Positions 53,466 to 64,000 of a DNA stretch of 64,000 nt are shown one piece after another. Source of the stretch: Ceratorhiza oryzae-sativae (lineage: Eukaryota > Basidiomycota > Agaricomycetes > Cantharellales > Ceratobasidiaceae); assembly GCA_030998015.1 (NCBI GenBank), contig JARWMV010000232.1:496001-560000 (forward strand), read 5' to 3'. Made by a program: the position numbers and the translations under genes. The notes under the pieces were generated by a model that saw only the letters and a list, made by a program, of their open reading frames with translations, was not told the DNA's origin and searched no databases. The number at the start of each line of letters is the position of its first letter. Within the stretch, counting starts at the first letter, position 1.

Positions 53466-54008
53466 ATGGAAACATTAGAGCCTCCCCACGTCAACGGGAT
53501 CGCGTCTAATGCGACCGTGAATGGCGCGCCTGCGGCCGCAAACGTGCCGCCCGAAGTTGAACACACCCTCACTAGATTAAGCACACATAGGAACGTGAAG
53601 GGTGTACTTATCCTTGCTAGGCAAGGTACGCCAAACGGGGCTGTTTTCGCTTGGGCATTACTGAGGCTGTGGATAGGATCGATTATTCGCTATACAGGCA
53701 CCGCGTTTGAAGGAGAGCAAGGAAGAAAATATGCTGTCATTGTGAAGAAGATTGTGGATTGCTGTCATCATGGGTTAGAGGAAGTTGGAGAGGAGGGCGT
53801 GAGGATCCCCCGCTTCGGCTCACTGGGTCATTTTGACACTGATTGGGCGTATAGGACGAGCTCAAGTTCATGAGGATGCGCACCAAAAAGCACGAATTGA
53901 TGATCTCCCCGGGTAAGCAAATACATTATAGCAACAACAATGATCCTTTGCCAACCACCCGTAGATGAGCGGTATATCTTGGTCGTCCTCCAAGACCCTT
54001 CACAATGA
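53466..54008 (+). CDS. Roadblock/LC7 dynein light chain
   Basis: Exons 53466-53625, 53677-53798, 53855-53912 and 53965-54008 give about 127 aa. After a 35-residue Asn/Ala-rich leader, the core reads LTRLSTHRNVKGVLILARQG, SIIRYTGTAFEGEQGRKYAV, IVKKIVDCCHHGLEEVGEEG, DELKFMRMRTKKHELMISPD and ERYILVVLQDPSQ. This is the whole Roadblock/LC7 fold, including the KVIVVLQ-like last strand. It dimerises on the dynein intermediate chain and helps cargo transport along microtubules. All splice sites keep frame. A longer in-frame start upstream (53307) is unlikely because it lacks conservation features. Confidence 0.88.
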
Positions 54009-54223
54009 GTGTCAAGGGGATCGCATGTTATATCCGTATATAGGCGATCACTGGGTGAGCAAGAACCATTCCCTTCCGAGGATAGCAACTTGAACTGCTC
54101 CGTCGTTCTAGGTTGTTGGATGGTCCTGTAACCTATTGCATCACACATTTCATAATCTACCTTCATTCTATTCAAACAAGAAGTTACGATTGTTCGTTCA
54201 TCCTTCATGACTAGCATAGGCGT

Positions 54224-55316
54224 TCAGTCACCACCATCGTCCCATCCGCCTCGATCCCTAGTCTCAGCCCCAAACTTGTTCTTCGTCTTGGCCTTGCGAC
54301 CTCCCAGATCCTTGTAAAGCGATCGTGCTTCGAGCTTGCCCAATTTGGAGTTGGCCGCTGCAGCTTCACTAGCCCACTGAGCCTCCCGAATCTCGCGCGG
54401 GGTAACGTAGCCGGAGCTGAGTGCATCTGCATCTGCAGCCATGCGTGGGCCATCATAGTCTGATCGTCGTCGAATCTTGAGGTATGTCACACGCTTGGGT
54501 AGGTATTAGCTCGTTGGTCAAGTGAACCGGATCAGGGAGGCTTACCCAGTCTTGCTTGGATTCCCTCCGTGTCCACTTGCCGGTAGGTAGGCTATCGTCT
54601 TGGAAGTTGTCTTGTCTATATCGTTGGAACCATACTGGGGGTAGCGTTAGATCTACATCACCAGCATCACCCAAGTGGCTTACCATAATTTAGTGTCTGA
54701 CTGCGTTTCCATCTTGAGCACACCCTCGCACAATTTGCGAGGTCCTTGACTGGCAGAGAGCCAAAAATCCGCTGACCGATTTCTGTCGGGAAAGCCCGGA
54801 CGGGGTCTGTGTGACGTTTGTCGACGCCGAGCATGAGCGGGCCACGCACCCGTCGACCCGATGCACCTGCTCGTCCCGCCACATACCAAAAGATAAGCGT
54901 TCCGCTCGACCAGCTCAAGGGCGGCCATCTCACCTAGTCTGCTAGGGGAGGATGCTCGTGAGCCCGGTCGTGATCCGGGTCTGGAGAGGATTCGGGGGGT
55001 GTTCGGGAGTGTTTGCTGGCAAGGATCGCATGAAGTGAGCCAGAAGCCAGCTGCCGGGTTTGCCGGGTTAGACGCACCACCCAATGAGCTCCTCTTCGCT
55101 GCTGTCTGCTTGTGTGGCTTCGGGTGTCTTGGGCCGCTTGACTTCTATGCGGCCCATCATCGCCGCAAGATGGTCGACTTGGACCCCGCGGCGGCTATCT
55201 GCATCGTTGTATTGGCCTTCGACAGGCGATCTGGGCTTGGAGGGGCTCTCACTGCCGGCTTTGGCGGCCTCGACGGTTGGTCTGAGGACGTCCTGGAGGA
55301 GCGAATTGGTGGGCAT
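54224..55316 (-). CDS. F-box protein
   Basis: The minus-strand protein begins MPTNSLLQDVLRPTVEAAKA in a disordered Ser/Pro region (PGSRPGSRASSPSRL). The F-box is encoded near 54690-54800: DPVRAFPTEIGQRIFGSLP, then VKDLANCARVCSRWKRS. The remaining residues are VWFQRYRQDNFQDDSLPTGK and a C-terminal Ala/Lys-rich tail with YVTPREIREAQWASEAAAAN and GGRKAKTKNKFGAETRDRGG. There are no WD40 or LRR repeats, so the substrate is unknown; F-boxes bind Skp1 and recruit targets to SCF ubiquitin ligases. Intron placement between the Ser-rich part and the F-box (CTAG|GTGAG to GAGCAG|GT) is well supported by frame; the join after EEELIG is less certain. Diverges from RTF2 by 214 bp. Confidence 0.75.
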
Positions 55317-55530
55317 TGTGTGGCCGTCGAGAGGGGTGCGAAAAGAGTTGTGGTGGTTCCGTCAACGGAGCGCGCAAGTTTATATATCAGATCGACATTG
55401 ACATCATCCTCTTTCGGCGCCAAGGATTTTAAATTCGAGATGACCAAGCACAGCTCTCCAAGTGGCTCACGCTTGACCACCACCGCCTACTCACCTTACC
55501 TTCTCCGTCCACTCTCTATACGTCTGCATA

Positions 55531-56627
55531 ATGGGTAATGATGGAGGAAGGTATGTTATATTGGATATCATTTGACCTCTGCACCACTAACGCGATGATA
55601 CAGCATCCCCGACCGTCGTGACTTGGTTCGCTCCAAGCCCAAGGCCGAGCAGGCTGACAAACTAAACCAGATGCTGGCCGCCTGGTTCTTTTGCGCTCTT
55701 TCTAAGGTGTGTATCAGCCTTGCATCCTGAAAGTGCTTTGTTTGATCTTGCATCTCGATTAGCGACCGCTCCAGGAACCGATTGTCTCATGTGCGAAGGG
55801 CAAACTCTACAACAAGGATGCAATTATTGAGTACTTGCTGGACAAGTCAGCCTATGGAGACGGAGACGAGATTTGTGGACATGTCAAATCTCTCAAGGTA
55901 CGCCAAACCTCCCCGTATTATTCTCGCACTGATCATGACGGCGTTCCAGGACTTGAGACAGTTGAACCTCACCCCCAACCCGGCTACATCCACCTCCAAA
56001 GCAGACGACAAGTACCGGCCCATGTTCATCTGTCCACTCACGCTCAAAGAAATGACTGGCCTGATTCCGTTTTGCTACCTCGCGACGTGCGGATGCGTGT
56101 TTAGTTTGGCTGGTCTCAAGGCCGTTTCCAAACCCGGGGAGGAAAAGGAAAAGGGCAAAGACTCGCCGACTCCAGGAGAGAAAGAACCTTGCCCCTCCTG
56201 CGCTAAAAAGTTTGCAAACAAAAGCGCAGCACAGGGTGGAGACGTCCGAACGATCAACCCCGACTCAGAAGAAGCTCAAAAGATGCTTGAGTCTCTGCCG
56301 GTCAAGTCAGGTAAGAAACGAAAGTCCGAAGCGGTGACGGAAGGAGAGAAAGAAAAGCCTAAGAAAGCGGCGAGGGGAGAGGCGGCGTCTATCAACGCGT
56401 CGATGGGCATCACTCGTGCGGTGGCAAATGAGCTGGCGGCTGCCGAGAAGGAGCGCAAGGCCAAGATGAGCAGTGCGGTGCAAAGCCTATATCAGAGCAA
56501 AGGCGGAGTCGATGGAAGCGGTTCTAAAGAGACGTTTTTGACCAGGGGGACCTTCACAAGGGTGAGTGCGTTTCTCGCGTATGTGATAGTTTGGCGCTAA
56601 TTATGGTCTGGACTATAGTACGCGTGA
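55531..56627 (+). CDS. RTF2: RTF2: replication termination factor 2
   Basis: Rtf2 is a RING-like protein at replication forks that helps fork stalling/restart and, in some species, splicing. The first exon gives MGNDGGS, then IPDRRDLVRSKPKAEQADKL, the family's start pattern. The first zinc-finger half reads PLQEPIVSCAKGKLYNKDAI, then EYLLDKSAYGDGDEICGHVK and DLRQLNLTPNP. The Rtf2 RING follows: YRPMFICPLTLKEMTGLIPF, CYLATCGCVFSLAGLKAV and PCPSCAKKF. The tail is Lys/Ala-rich (SGKKRKSEAV and KKAARGEAASINASMGI), ending TRGTFTRYA as in homologues. About five short introns. Start at 55531, with the first intron GTATGT...TACAG. Confidence 0.9.
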
Positions 56628-56776
56628 AGTATCGTTCATCGACCCGGAACCCCCGTCTTCTCCCTCTGCCTCTGGTATGTTTTAGATGCACGCTAAACAC
56701 CGCTCTCTCAACACGTTCGTTTATTGGCTTTGTATTGTACAACTCTAATCAAGTTCGTATTATGGTGGTTTTACGG

Positions 56777-57952
56777 TTAAGCGTTGGATGTTTGAGGAAG
56801 AATGGCGCTCAAAACATCGTCGAGTTCGCTCTCTGAAACAGTGCTAGGAAGCGAGAAATTCGCATGGCCGATAGTGTGCCAATTGGGCGACTGCGACTCT
56901 CCCATCCAATCAAAGTCCTGGACAGTGTATGTTACAGAGTCTGTCGGCTGGACGCAACAGCGTTAGGACTGGTGCGCAATATGTCGCGCTCGTGCTTACT
57001 TCGTCTAACGGAAACGGCCCGAAACCAATGTTTGTGCATTTTTCGACTATCGGGTTGGAACCAATTTTCAAGTAAACGTGCGTCGAGTTAGATGTATGCA
57101 TTCGGAACTATAGCCATGTTATTTCCAAGATACCCGAGTGGTGAGATGAGCTTACTTGGTGCGATGATACAATGATCGTACACCCGTGGCAACCGTGCAG
57201 CAACATGCTCCCTTGGATATTTCCCGCATATAAAACTGTTCGGTTCAGGTCATGCACATGGACAGCGTTTACGCTGGTCGGTGTCGCCGTGCTGTTCGAA
57301 GATAGCTGTCAATGTGTATCGTTTTACATGGTGGGACTAGGCGCACCTTGTCAAATCGACAAAACATTCCGATAGTCCTCTGATAGTGACAACCAGGCTC
57401 TGAACCTCGTTCAAGCTAGTCCCAGTTGCATCCTCAAGCGTGAGGTGCTTGCGGGTATGATCCGCCAAGGATATTTCGGCCGTCGAGCTTTTCCCACGTA
57501 GTTCCGAAGTTGGCGCAAGAGCCGGCTTGGCGGCAATAACGGTGGTAGGACGAGCGTTTGCCGTCGATTTGAAGGAGAACTTGGACTTGGGCTTTGATGC
57601 CGCACGAGCCTTGGACAACAATCCTTCAAGGCTAGTAACCCTCTGTACCGGTGTTTTAATTTTGTAAATTGGCTAAAATTTCGCGATACCTACCTGCTGG
57701 CAGAGTTCCTGGTCATACGTAGGAAGGACTCCGGCAGTCATAGCTTCGGTTAAGCCGGTTCGAAGTTTCCTCAGGCTGAGGGATATCTGCTCAATATCTT
57801 TGCCGGTCGGTGTATTGGTAGACAACACATCCTCGAGCTCTGATTAGCGAACTGGATATCATTATCGTTAATATTTGATATCAGCGGTAATACACGCCTT
57901 GTGCTTGATCTTTAAACTGTTGAATAAAGTGGTTGTAATCGGTGGCATTCAT
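56777..57952 (-). CDS. Tubulin-folding cofactor C (C-CAP/TBCC domain)
   Basis: TBCC is the GTPase activator for beta-tubulin in the final step of alpha/beta-tubulin assembly. The minus strand begins MNATDYNHFIQQFKDQAQ with the helical spectrin-like N-domain (ISLSLRKLRTGLTEAMTAG, LPTYDQELCQQRVTSLEGLL). A linker contains KPKSKFSFKSTANARPTT. The C-CAP beta-helix follows: TVLYAGNIQGSMLLHGCHGC, TIIVSSHQ, LRMHTSNSTHVYLKIGSNP, IVEKCTNIGFGPFP and QDFDWMGESQSPNWHTIGH, ending LPQTSNA. The conserved Arg of Q-L-R-M-H is the presumed GAP arginine finger. One splice near 56955 (after PFPLDE) fits best with an extra G at the donor. Start at 57952 is the first good ATG. Diverges from the SDR across 160 bp. 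Confidence 0.82.
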
Positions 57953-58112
57953 GTCAACTGCCAGGGTTGGGACACAATGGGCGCCCAGCGCTTCCCGGCT
58001 ATCGGTTGACTAAACTTGCCGAACCGAACGTCATAAAGTCGCGACCTCCAGATAGTGACGTGCAATCTGCCCCCACACTCCCGTCAATCCCCACTCATTC
58101 ATTTACGCAGAA

Positions 58113-59426
58113 ATGGCCTCACGACTCGCCCAGGTATCCGGCCACATTACTGCCAGCGCCTCCCGCGGACTCTTGGCTGGAGAAGTTGCGATCATTACGG
58201 GTAGGTTGTGGTGAACCGGAAATGACCCGGGATACTGACCTTGGGGAGTTTAGGTGCAGCTCAGGTATGGATATAGTCGCTTCAGTTGGATTTTGCAGGG
58301 GTCGGTTCTGATGGATTGCACTGGTAGGGTATTGGGCGTAGCGCTGCCCTGTTGTTTGCAAAGGAGGGCGCAAAAGTGGTTGTCAGCGAGTAAGCTAGTT
58401 TGAGACAAGTGATGTGCCATTGAAATATGTATTGACGATCCCGCGTTGCTTAGCCTGGATGAGAAGAAAGCCGCTGCGGTTGTTGACGAAATCAAAAAGG
58501 CGGGCGGCGAGGCTATTGCTGTTGGCGGAGATGTTGGCGCGGATGACTTTCCTGAGAAGATCGTTGGTGCAACGCTCAAGTATGTACACCATTTCATACC
58601 GGCACAGCTCCGAGGGGGCGACGCCTCACACTCTAATCGCTACTCGTAACAGGGCTTATGGGCAAATCAATCATATTGTCAACAACGGTAAGACTCTCTC
58701 TTGCTTTCACAGGTAATATAGAGGGGGCTGAATGACGGGTTCTCAGCTGGGTTCACGTACGACAAGATGATTCATACAATGGCGGATGATGCTTTTGAGT
58801 ACGTAGTCCTCATTCGCTTCCCTTTAATACCGGAACTTGGACTCAATTCAATGGACAGTGTAATCATGAAGATTCACGTGCGCGCGCCGTTCCGACTTGT
58901 TCGTGCGGCCGCTCCATACATGCGCCTAAAAGGTGACGCCGCCAAGGCTTGCCCGAACCGAAGTATTGTCAACGTGAGCAGTGTGTCCGGCCTGCACGGA
59001 AACGTAGGGTGCGTCCGGCCCTTCCGTCGCCCCCCCCCTATTCCGCGAAGTCCTAACTCGTTTGATTTTCATCTCAGCCAAATCAACTACGCTGCCGGCA
59101 AGTCTGCCGTAGTTGGCATGACCAAAACCATTGCAAAGGAGTGGGGCGCATTCGGCGTTCGATGCAATACGGTCGCATTTGGTTATATCCAGACTCGACT
59201 GACTGCCGCCAAAGGTGGTGACAATACGATCACCGTTGATGGAAAGCAGATCGCATTGGGCATTCCAGGACGTGGGAATCAGCCCGAGGGACCCGTACCG
59301 GGTATTCCCCTCGGGCGACCGGGGACTCCAGACGAGGCTGCGGCTGCAATGCTGTTCTTGGTTTCCCCACTCGCAAGCTTCGTGAGCGGCCACACCCTCG
59401 AAGTCACCGGTGGGCAAGGGATTTGA
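58113..59426 (+). CDS. Short-chain dehydrogenase/reductase, FabG-like
   Basis: Classical SDR of about 300 aa. After the leader MASRLAQVSGHITASASRG, the dinucleotide-binding motif is LLAGEVAIITG, then AAQGIGRSAALLFAKEGAKV (TGxxxGxG). Next are VVVSDLDEKKAAAVVDEIKK, GDVGADDFPEKIV, INHIVNNAGFTYDKMIHTM and SIVNVSSVSGLHGNVG (catalytic Ser). The catalytic Tyr/Lys are in INYAAGKSAVVGMTKTIAKE, and the end is VSGHTLEVTGGQG. It resembles 3-oxoacyl-ACP reductase-type SDRs (FabG/OAR1); the N-terminal Arg/Ser leader could target mitochondria, which would fit type II fatty-acid synthesis, but the substrate cannot be read from sequence. About seven short introns, the second nearly at the GxG motif. Confidence 0.85.
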
Positions 59427-59746
59427 GAATGAGACCTACGCAGGCTAGACGGATATGCGAGTATTATGTTTTGATTACACCTAAAAGATATCTTTGTCTT
59501 GTAGCAATGGTTAGCAATGATTTACAAACTTGGTATAGAACCACATCGGTGCAAAGTTTATCACAAAATAAAGCGCACTGCGCCCCCCAACAAAGGCTAG
59601 TACCCAGAAGTTCATATTTGATGGTGAATGGTTTGCTCTTGTGATCAACAGGCGAAAAACACGGCGAACAAACCCTGGCTTGCAAACTTGTCAGACTTGT
59701 CACTTGCCAATCGCCGGTTGTGGCTCGTGCAGAAGCCTGGCTCCAT
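59427..59746. other. Convergent 3' spacer between SDR and TRM2
   Basis: 320 bp between the two stop codons with no gene. Both transcripts must terminate here, so overlap of 3' ends is possible. Confidence 0.4.
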
Positions 59747-62046
59747 TCAGTAAAGCCTAAGGACAGCAACGCTCTCTACGTGTGCCGTTTGCGGAAAAAG
59801 GTCAAAGCCGCGTATAGACTCGATATGGTATCGCCTTCCGATTTCGGCATTGCGCGTTTTTTGCAGAATGGACCCTACGTCCCGAGCTTGGGTGTGCACC
59901 TAAGACAACATGGACGTCAAGAGACAAAGGCGTTGCCAAATGCAAGTGTTTGACGTACATTACAGCTCACGTATACCAACGTGGCCGGACGAAAAGCCAC
60001 CAACTGCTCAATGAATGGCTCGTCACAACCTTTCCGGGGTGGATCTATTACGACTGCGGTCCGATCAGGAGGAAACTCGCCAACGCTGAAGAAGATGGAG
60101 GATGCGGTTCCAGTGCGGAACGTGCATTTAGTGCTGGACACATTATTGAGGGCGGCGTTCCGTTGGGCAAAGGCAATGCTGTCTGGAGAGATCTCGATCC
60201 CAGCGATGACGTTGAAGTGTGGCGAGAGCGTGATGGAAAATAAGCCGCTCCCTGAACGCGTCAAATGAGTTTCGGTTAATATGACAGTAAAAAGGCATAG
60301 ATCCCACCGCAATACGTATCAACCAAATGTGTGGGAGGTTGCCCTTGTACATCACTTCCAGGCTGAGCAGGTGGCAAGATTGCATCTCTCACATAGTCAG
60401 TCAGCGGTTTGAGAACCGAGTTGTTGTTCTGAAAAAACTGGCCAGCCGGAAACGTGAATTCAAAATCTCCAACACGTTCGTGGACAACCGACTTGGAATC
60501 GGTGATGCACACATGCCTCGTGTCATCGTCGTCGGTGTGATTTGCGACATAGGTTTCAGAGGACTCGGCTTCCTGACCGCTGTCGGAGGCCGCGGACCGC
60601 GGTTCGAGGGAGTCTCTAAGCAGGAGCGTGGCTCCTCGCTTATACGTTTGAATATTACTGAAATGCGTATCATTTACGTCAAACTCGGGCCGTACATCAG
60701 GGATGAAGTACACTGACCTTCGGACTTGCTCTCGGACTGGTCCCAATGCGGCATTCAAGACAGGGGTGGCTATGGGACATTCCTAGGGACGATGAGCGGA
60801 AAAGGGACGGTAAGATTGCTCGCAGGCCTAGAGGCTCGACGCGTGGCCGCTCGGCCTACCTCAATGTCCAGAACACTCCTCCGGCCCATCTGGTTAAACC
60901 CAATTCGGAGCTCCCAATTTGCATCAGCATCCTTGGCTGAGAAGAGCACGTAAGCGTCTGCGTGGCTGCTGTGTGTGTGTGTGGTGTGGATCTACCTGTG
61001 GTTTTAGCTTTTCCGCCCCTCCGCACTCTGTTCGAGGGGGGTGCGTCGAAATGTGGCGTTATTTTCGTGCGATAGTTGAACTGGCGTGGTGAAGGCATCG
61101 TATCCAGCGCATCGGGAACATCTTCGCTGGCCAAACCTAAACCAAAGCATAAGTCATCTCCTGAAATTAAGGTCAAGGTTTATGCTTGCCTGAAAAGTTT
61201 CGGAACGCTTTCCGCACGATCTCCTTTTTCATTAGTAGCTGTGTCTCATAAGAAATCATCTGAGTTTGTGTCATTCGTAGATGAAAAAGGCCACGAGGAA
61301 GGACGAGCGAACCTGGTGCTGGCATCCTGCACACTTGCCAAAGTATTTGCACCGGATCAGCGAGTTGTCTCGCAATTTAGTATTGGGTTCTAAAATTTTG
61401 ACCAAGTCACCAAACGAATGGAGCCGGCTGGACCGATAAATCTTGGTTCTTATTTTCTCTCCGGACAGGGCGAACGGGACGATGACGGCCCATGGACCTT
61501 GAGGTGTAGTATGGATGGACAACGAGTCTCCTGGATACAGTTTAGGGCAATAACGTTAATCGACCCATCAGACGACGGCTGTCTGAACTAACCCGTAGAA
61601 GTCACGTCGCTGACCGTGAGCTCGAGCTCAAGTCCGAACTCCAGAGGAGAATCCCAGTCCTTGTCTTCATTTGTCGCAGCTTCCACAGCCTCTTGACCTA
61701 GTGCGGCTTTGACATCATGCCAAAGCACGTCGTCGTGCGAGAACGGCTCGATGACCGGACGTTTCGTCCTCGGTTTCTTGGATTTACTTTTTGCCTTGGG
61801 CTCGTTTGTCGCGTTTTCTGCATGGCAGCAGCTGTGATGTAAGATCCTTGAACGAGTAACAAAATTCCAACCATTTGCCCCTTCAGTCGTGTCCGTCTCT
61901 TCTAGTCTGGCTCGCTTGGGAGGGGGCTGGGAAGCACCGGATGGGCTGAGTTCGCGAACTGAGCTCATGGTGTGTATTAACAAGCCAGGAGATGGCCAGC
62001 GCGCAGCTCTAGAACGGGCAAGATGGACGAGTCGGGCGGCAAGCAT
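59747..62046 (-). CDS. TRM2: tRNA (uracil-5-)-methyltransferase TRM2
   Basis: Methylates U54 of tRNA to ribothymidine using S-adenosylmethionine. The minus-strand protein has a TRAM-like front (FGLELELTVSDVTSTG), then LVKILEPNTKLRDNSLIRCK and YFGKCAGCQHQ. Next are QFNYRTKITPHFDAP and NWELRIGFNQMGRRS. The catalytic domain follows with DFEFTFPAGQFFQNNNSVL, LVDTYCGSGLFSITL (SAM site), AGIEISPDSIAFAQRNAAL, AVVIDPPRKGCDEPF and the nucleophile loop VYVSCNVHTQARD, ending ESVAVLRLY. Ten or so introns. Two in-frame starts: 62046, which adds MLAARLVHLARSRAARWPSP (an Arg-rich mitochondrial-type presequence), and 61968 (MSSVRELSPSG), which gives a nuclear/cytosolic form. The longer one is used for the coordinates. 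Confidence 0.9.
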
Positions 62047-62479
62047 CTGCCAATAGGAAGAATCGAGTTGATCCGGATTGAGCCATGGGGTCAGACAAGC
62101 ACAGCCACGAGCTCGCCCCCTTCCTGGCGACCACCGACCCCCTGAGTTTGAGATCAGTGCCAGGGACTGCTGCGGCGCCTTCTGTCGGGTTATTTCGAGT
62201 GCTACAGCAGTTCTGAGCTCGCTGATCTGGCCCTCGGTTACTCGATTCGCAAGCTAGACGCGCACAGACTACTGGACTAGGGTCGTTCTTACTTGAACCT
62301 CAGCTTAGACCAGGTCCAACCGCTGCAACCACCACTTGGTTCTTGCGATTATTCATTCCGAATCGCTTCCAACATCAGAACGCTCCGGGAGAACAGATAC
62401 CGATCTTTTGATAATAGGTAGTCCATCATCCCGCCTCTCGAAGCACCCCCAGCTATGGCAACGACCGGGCCCACGTTAA
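62047..62479. promoter_or_regulatory. Divergent spacer, TRM2(-)/small membrane protein(+)
   Basis: 433 bp between divergent starts with no gene seen. It presumably holds both promoters; no CACGTG box was found here. Confidence 0.4.
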
Positions 62480-63024
62480 ATGATTATGGAAGATGTAACA
62501 GAGTATGTTTCATCAGTCAATGCCCAGCACCCACAGTCGTTTATTCTCGGGGCAATACAGGAGGCACAGAAGGATGGCATTTTTGCCGGTGTTACCGCTG
62601 GTCTGTTAGGAGGTTCGTTTATTAGCCAAACGAGGCGTTGTCTGTAACCCCGCTTCTGACACTGTGGATCGCTCCACATGCTTTCCCGTGGTGACCATCA
62701 TTGTCGCTCTCGGCTATGGCTGGCACCTCCACCGCCGCAATCCGCGCGGTGGATGCACCCACACCACCATTCGCGTTGGCATTCCCTTGATTGGTAGCCT
62801 TGATTGGTTCACGAGGGTTTGGATTCAACCGAAATAAGAGTCTTTTCACAGGACTCGGTAAGCTCTTGGAGGGTCTGACATCACCGACAAGGTTCCCTCC
62901 TGACCATTTCCTATTTTGTGCAGCCACAGGAGTCGTCTCGGGTTATTTCTTCTCTCGAGCGTTCTTATCCACGCGGCTTGCACATCTGGAAAGACAGCGA
63001 CTACTGGCGGATCAACGAGCGTAG
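62480..63024 (+). CDS. Small membrane protein with two Gly/Ala-rich helices
   Basis: Exons 62480-62612, 62798-62857 and 62924-63024 encode about 97 aa. The sequence starts MIMEDVTEYVSSVNAQHPQS. Two hydrophobic, glycine-zipper-like helices follow: GIFAGVTAGLLGALIGSRGF and LFTGLATGVVSGYFFSRAFL. A basic C-terminus reads RLAHLERQRLLADQRA. Such a layout is usual for small mitochondrial inner-membrane proteins, but no family is recognised. The first intron is 185 bp, unusually long for this window. All splice joins are in frame. Start could be 62480 or the ATG two codons on. Confidence 0.6.
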
Positions 63025-64000
63025 TAGGGGTGCATGTTCAGGGGACCGAACTCTGAAACTGTACTTGACCCCTAAAATCCATCTATCCCATCTCATTCTA
63101 GTGAACACCATCCTTCCCAAGCGAGGGATCGGATCTGGAAGCTGGTGGCCCTGATGTAGTTAATGAATGTGAGACGGTCCCACCTGAGCTCTAGGCAAGT
63201 TCCATTGGTTTTAGCCGAGCGGAAACTCGGTGAGACAGGAAGAAGAAAGAAAAAAAAAGGCTCCGCTAGAACAATTTGCTGGTTTCTTGATTCGTCGCGC
63301 AAATCCAATTAGCGCATACTGCCTGCTGGACGGACATGGTGCAGATCTCGCCCATCGATCGCTGATTCCGGTCTGCTATTGCCGGACCCGTCGACAGGCC
63401 ACGTCCCGAGTCTGACACAAAAGCTTCCACACCAAGGGAGCGCTGGGGGGTCGGACCCACCCGCACACGTGGGACAGACACCCTCGCCCAAGCTGGCCTC
63501 GAGATGGTGTTGGGTGCTGTGGACGCGTGTTTGGCTCTCAGTGTTGTCTGTGTGTGTGTGCGAACGAACCTATCCCGCACGGTGTTCTGCGTTCGATCCG
63601 ATCCTCTCTGTGTACAAGGGGCGATCTACCATCATGTCCAACTCCGCCCCAAATCCAAACAGCACGTGGTCCCTCTCGACGCGTTCTATGCTATGCTGGC
63701 GACGAATTCAAATCGTCTCCGCGAGGTGGGCCAATCCGTAATCGGAGCGCCAATAGTCTTTTGAATAAGCTCACAACCACCCCATTACACTTGGGTCTAA
63801 TCCCACTCGCGCAGCGCCACATTAAAATTGAAGCGGGTTTAGCCTGACGGAATAACACATCGGCCGCCGTACGGGTGGTTCCGGCGTAAAGCGAAAGGGA
63901 GAGTTGCATGTGTTACCCGCTTGCCTCTTTGCTCCGCTCCCAAACAACCCCCACCAACAAACCCCGCTTTCGTATTGGGTCTAGAGCTTTTCGCTGTTGC
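63025..64000. other. Right-edge region, possible start of a plus-strand gene
   Basis: An ATG at 63634 opens MSNSAPNPNSTWSLSTRSM, but the frame closes within about 35 codons unless spliced (a GTGGGC...CGCAG pair at 63725-63815 is possible). No domain can be read, so this is not called as a gene. A stem-like GTGTGCGGGTGGGTCCGACC patch lies near 63450. Confidence 0.25.

Noticed and set aside
60960..61000. TG-repeat in the TRM2 region
   Set aside because: Short simple repeat (about 8 TG units) inside an intron; unremarkable.
63415..63480. Stem-rich stretch resembling a tRNA end
   Set aside because: No A and B boxes or cloverleaf could be drawn.

Overview
This window is nuclear DNA of a filamentous basidiomycete. 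The evidence is the many short GT-AG introns (about 44-60 bp), genes packed on both strands, a DUF6593 family typical of Agaricomycetes, and a CpG-poor transposon block inside otherwise CpG-rich DNA. Overall style (GH16 laminarinases, DUF6593 paralogues) resembles Rhizoctonia/Ceratobasidium-type Cantharellales, but the species assignment is inference. About 27 genes were read by eye from spliced frames; intron borders are manual and were not checked against transcripts.

Layout. 1-12 kb: a Sel1-repeat Nif1/Dsf2-like protein, an unrecognised multi-exon protein, a poorly supported minus-strand gene and a FYVE zinc-finger protein. 12-15.4 kb: no gene seen. 15.4-17.3 kb: GPI3/PIG-A on the minus strand. 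17.5-22.7 kb: a repeat island holding a TA-flanked MITE, two 1.3-kb LTR-like repeats in opposite orientation and a broken DDE transposase. 23.7-34.2 kb: three DUF6593-family genes around a P-loop (uridine-kinase-like) kinase and the spliceosomal helicase PRP16. 35.7-40.8 kb: a tandem pair of secreted GH16 glucanases and a small secreted protein. 41-46 kb: dolichol-phosphate mannose synthase, a small protein with two dsRNA-binding-like repeats and a secreted M28 aminopeptidase. 47.6 kb: an intron-containing tRNA-Pro(CGG). 49.7-63 kb: a strictly alternating run of housekeeping genes: BCAT(-), mL38(+), a small ATP-synthase-e-like protein(-), roadblock dynein light chain(+), F-box(-), RTF2(+), TBCC(-), SDR(+), TRM2(-) and a small membrane protein(+).

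Functional themes. PIG-A (GPI anchors) and DPM1 (Dol-P-Man) both feed ER glycolipid/glycoprotein assembly. The GH16 pair, M28 peptidase and small secreted protein form a secretome. No operon-like pathway is evident, but many genes share CACGTG boxes about 100-220 bp upstream of their start codons, and most pairs from 49.7 kb onward diverge from 157-214-bp shared promoters.

The items most worth a second look are the inverted LTR pair, which could be transcribed into a 1.3-kb hairpin RNA; the CpG-depletion island; the DUF6593 paralogues that keep the same intron positions but use GC-AG donors; and a set of single-base breaks (often GG read as G) in conserved genes, which looks like an assembly-error signature.
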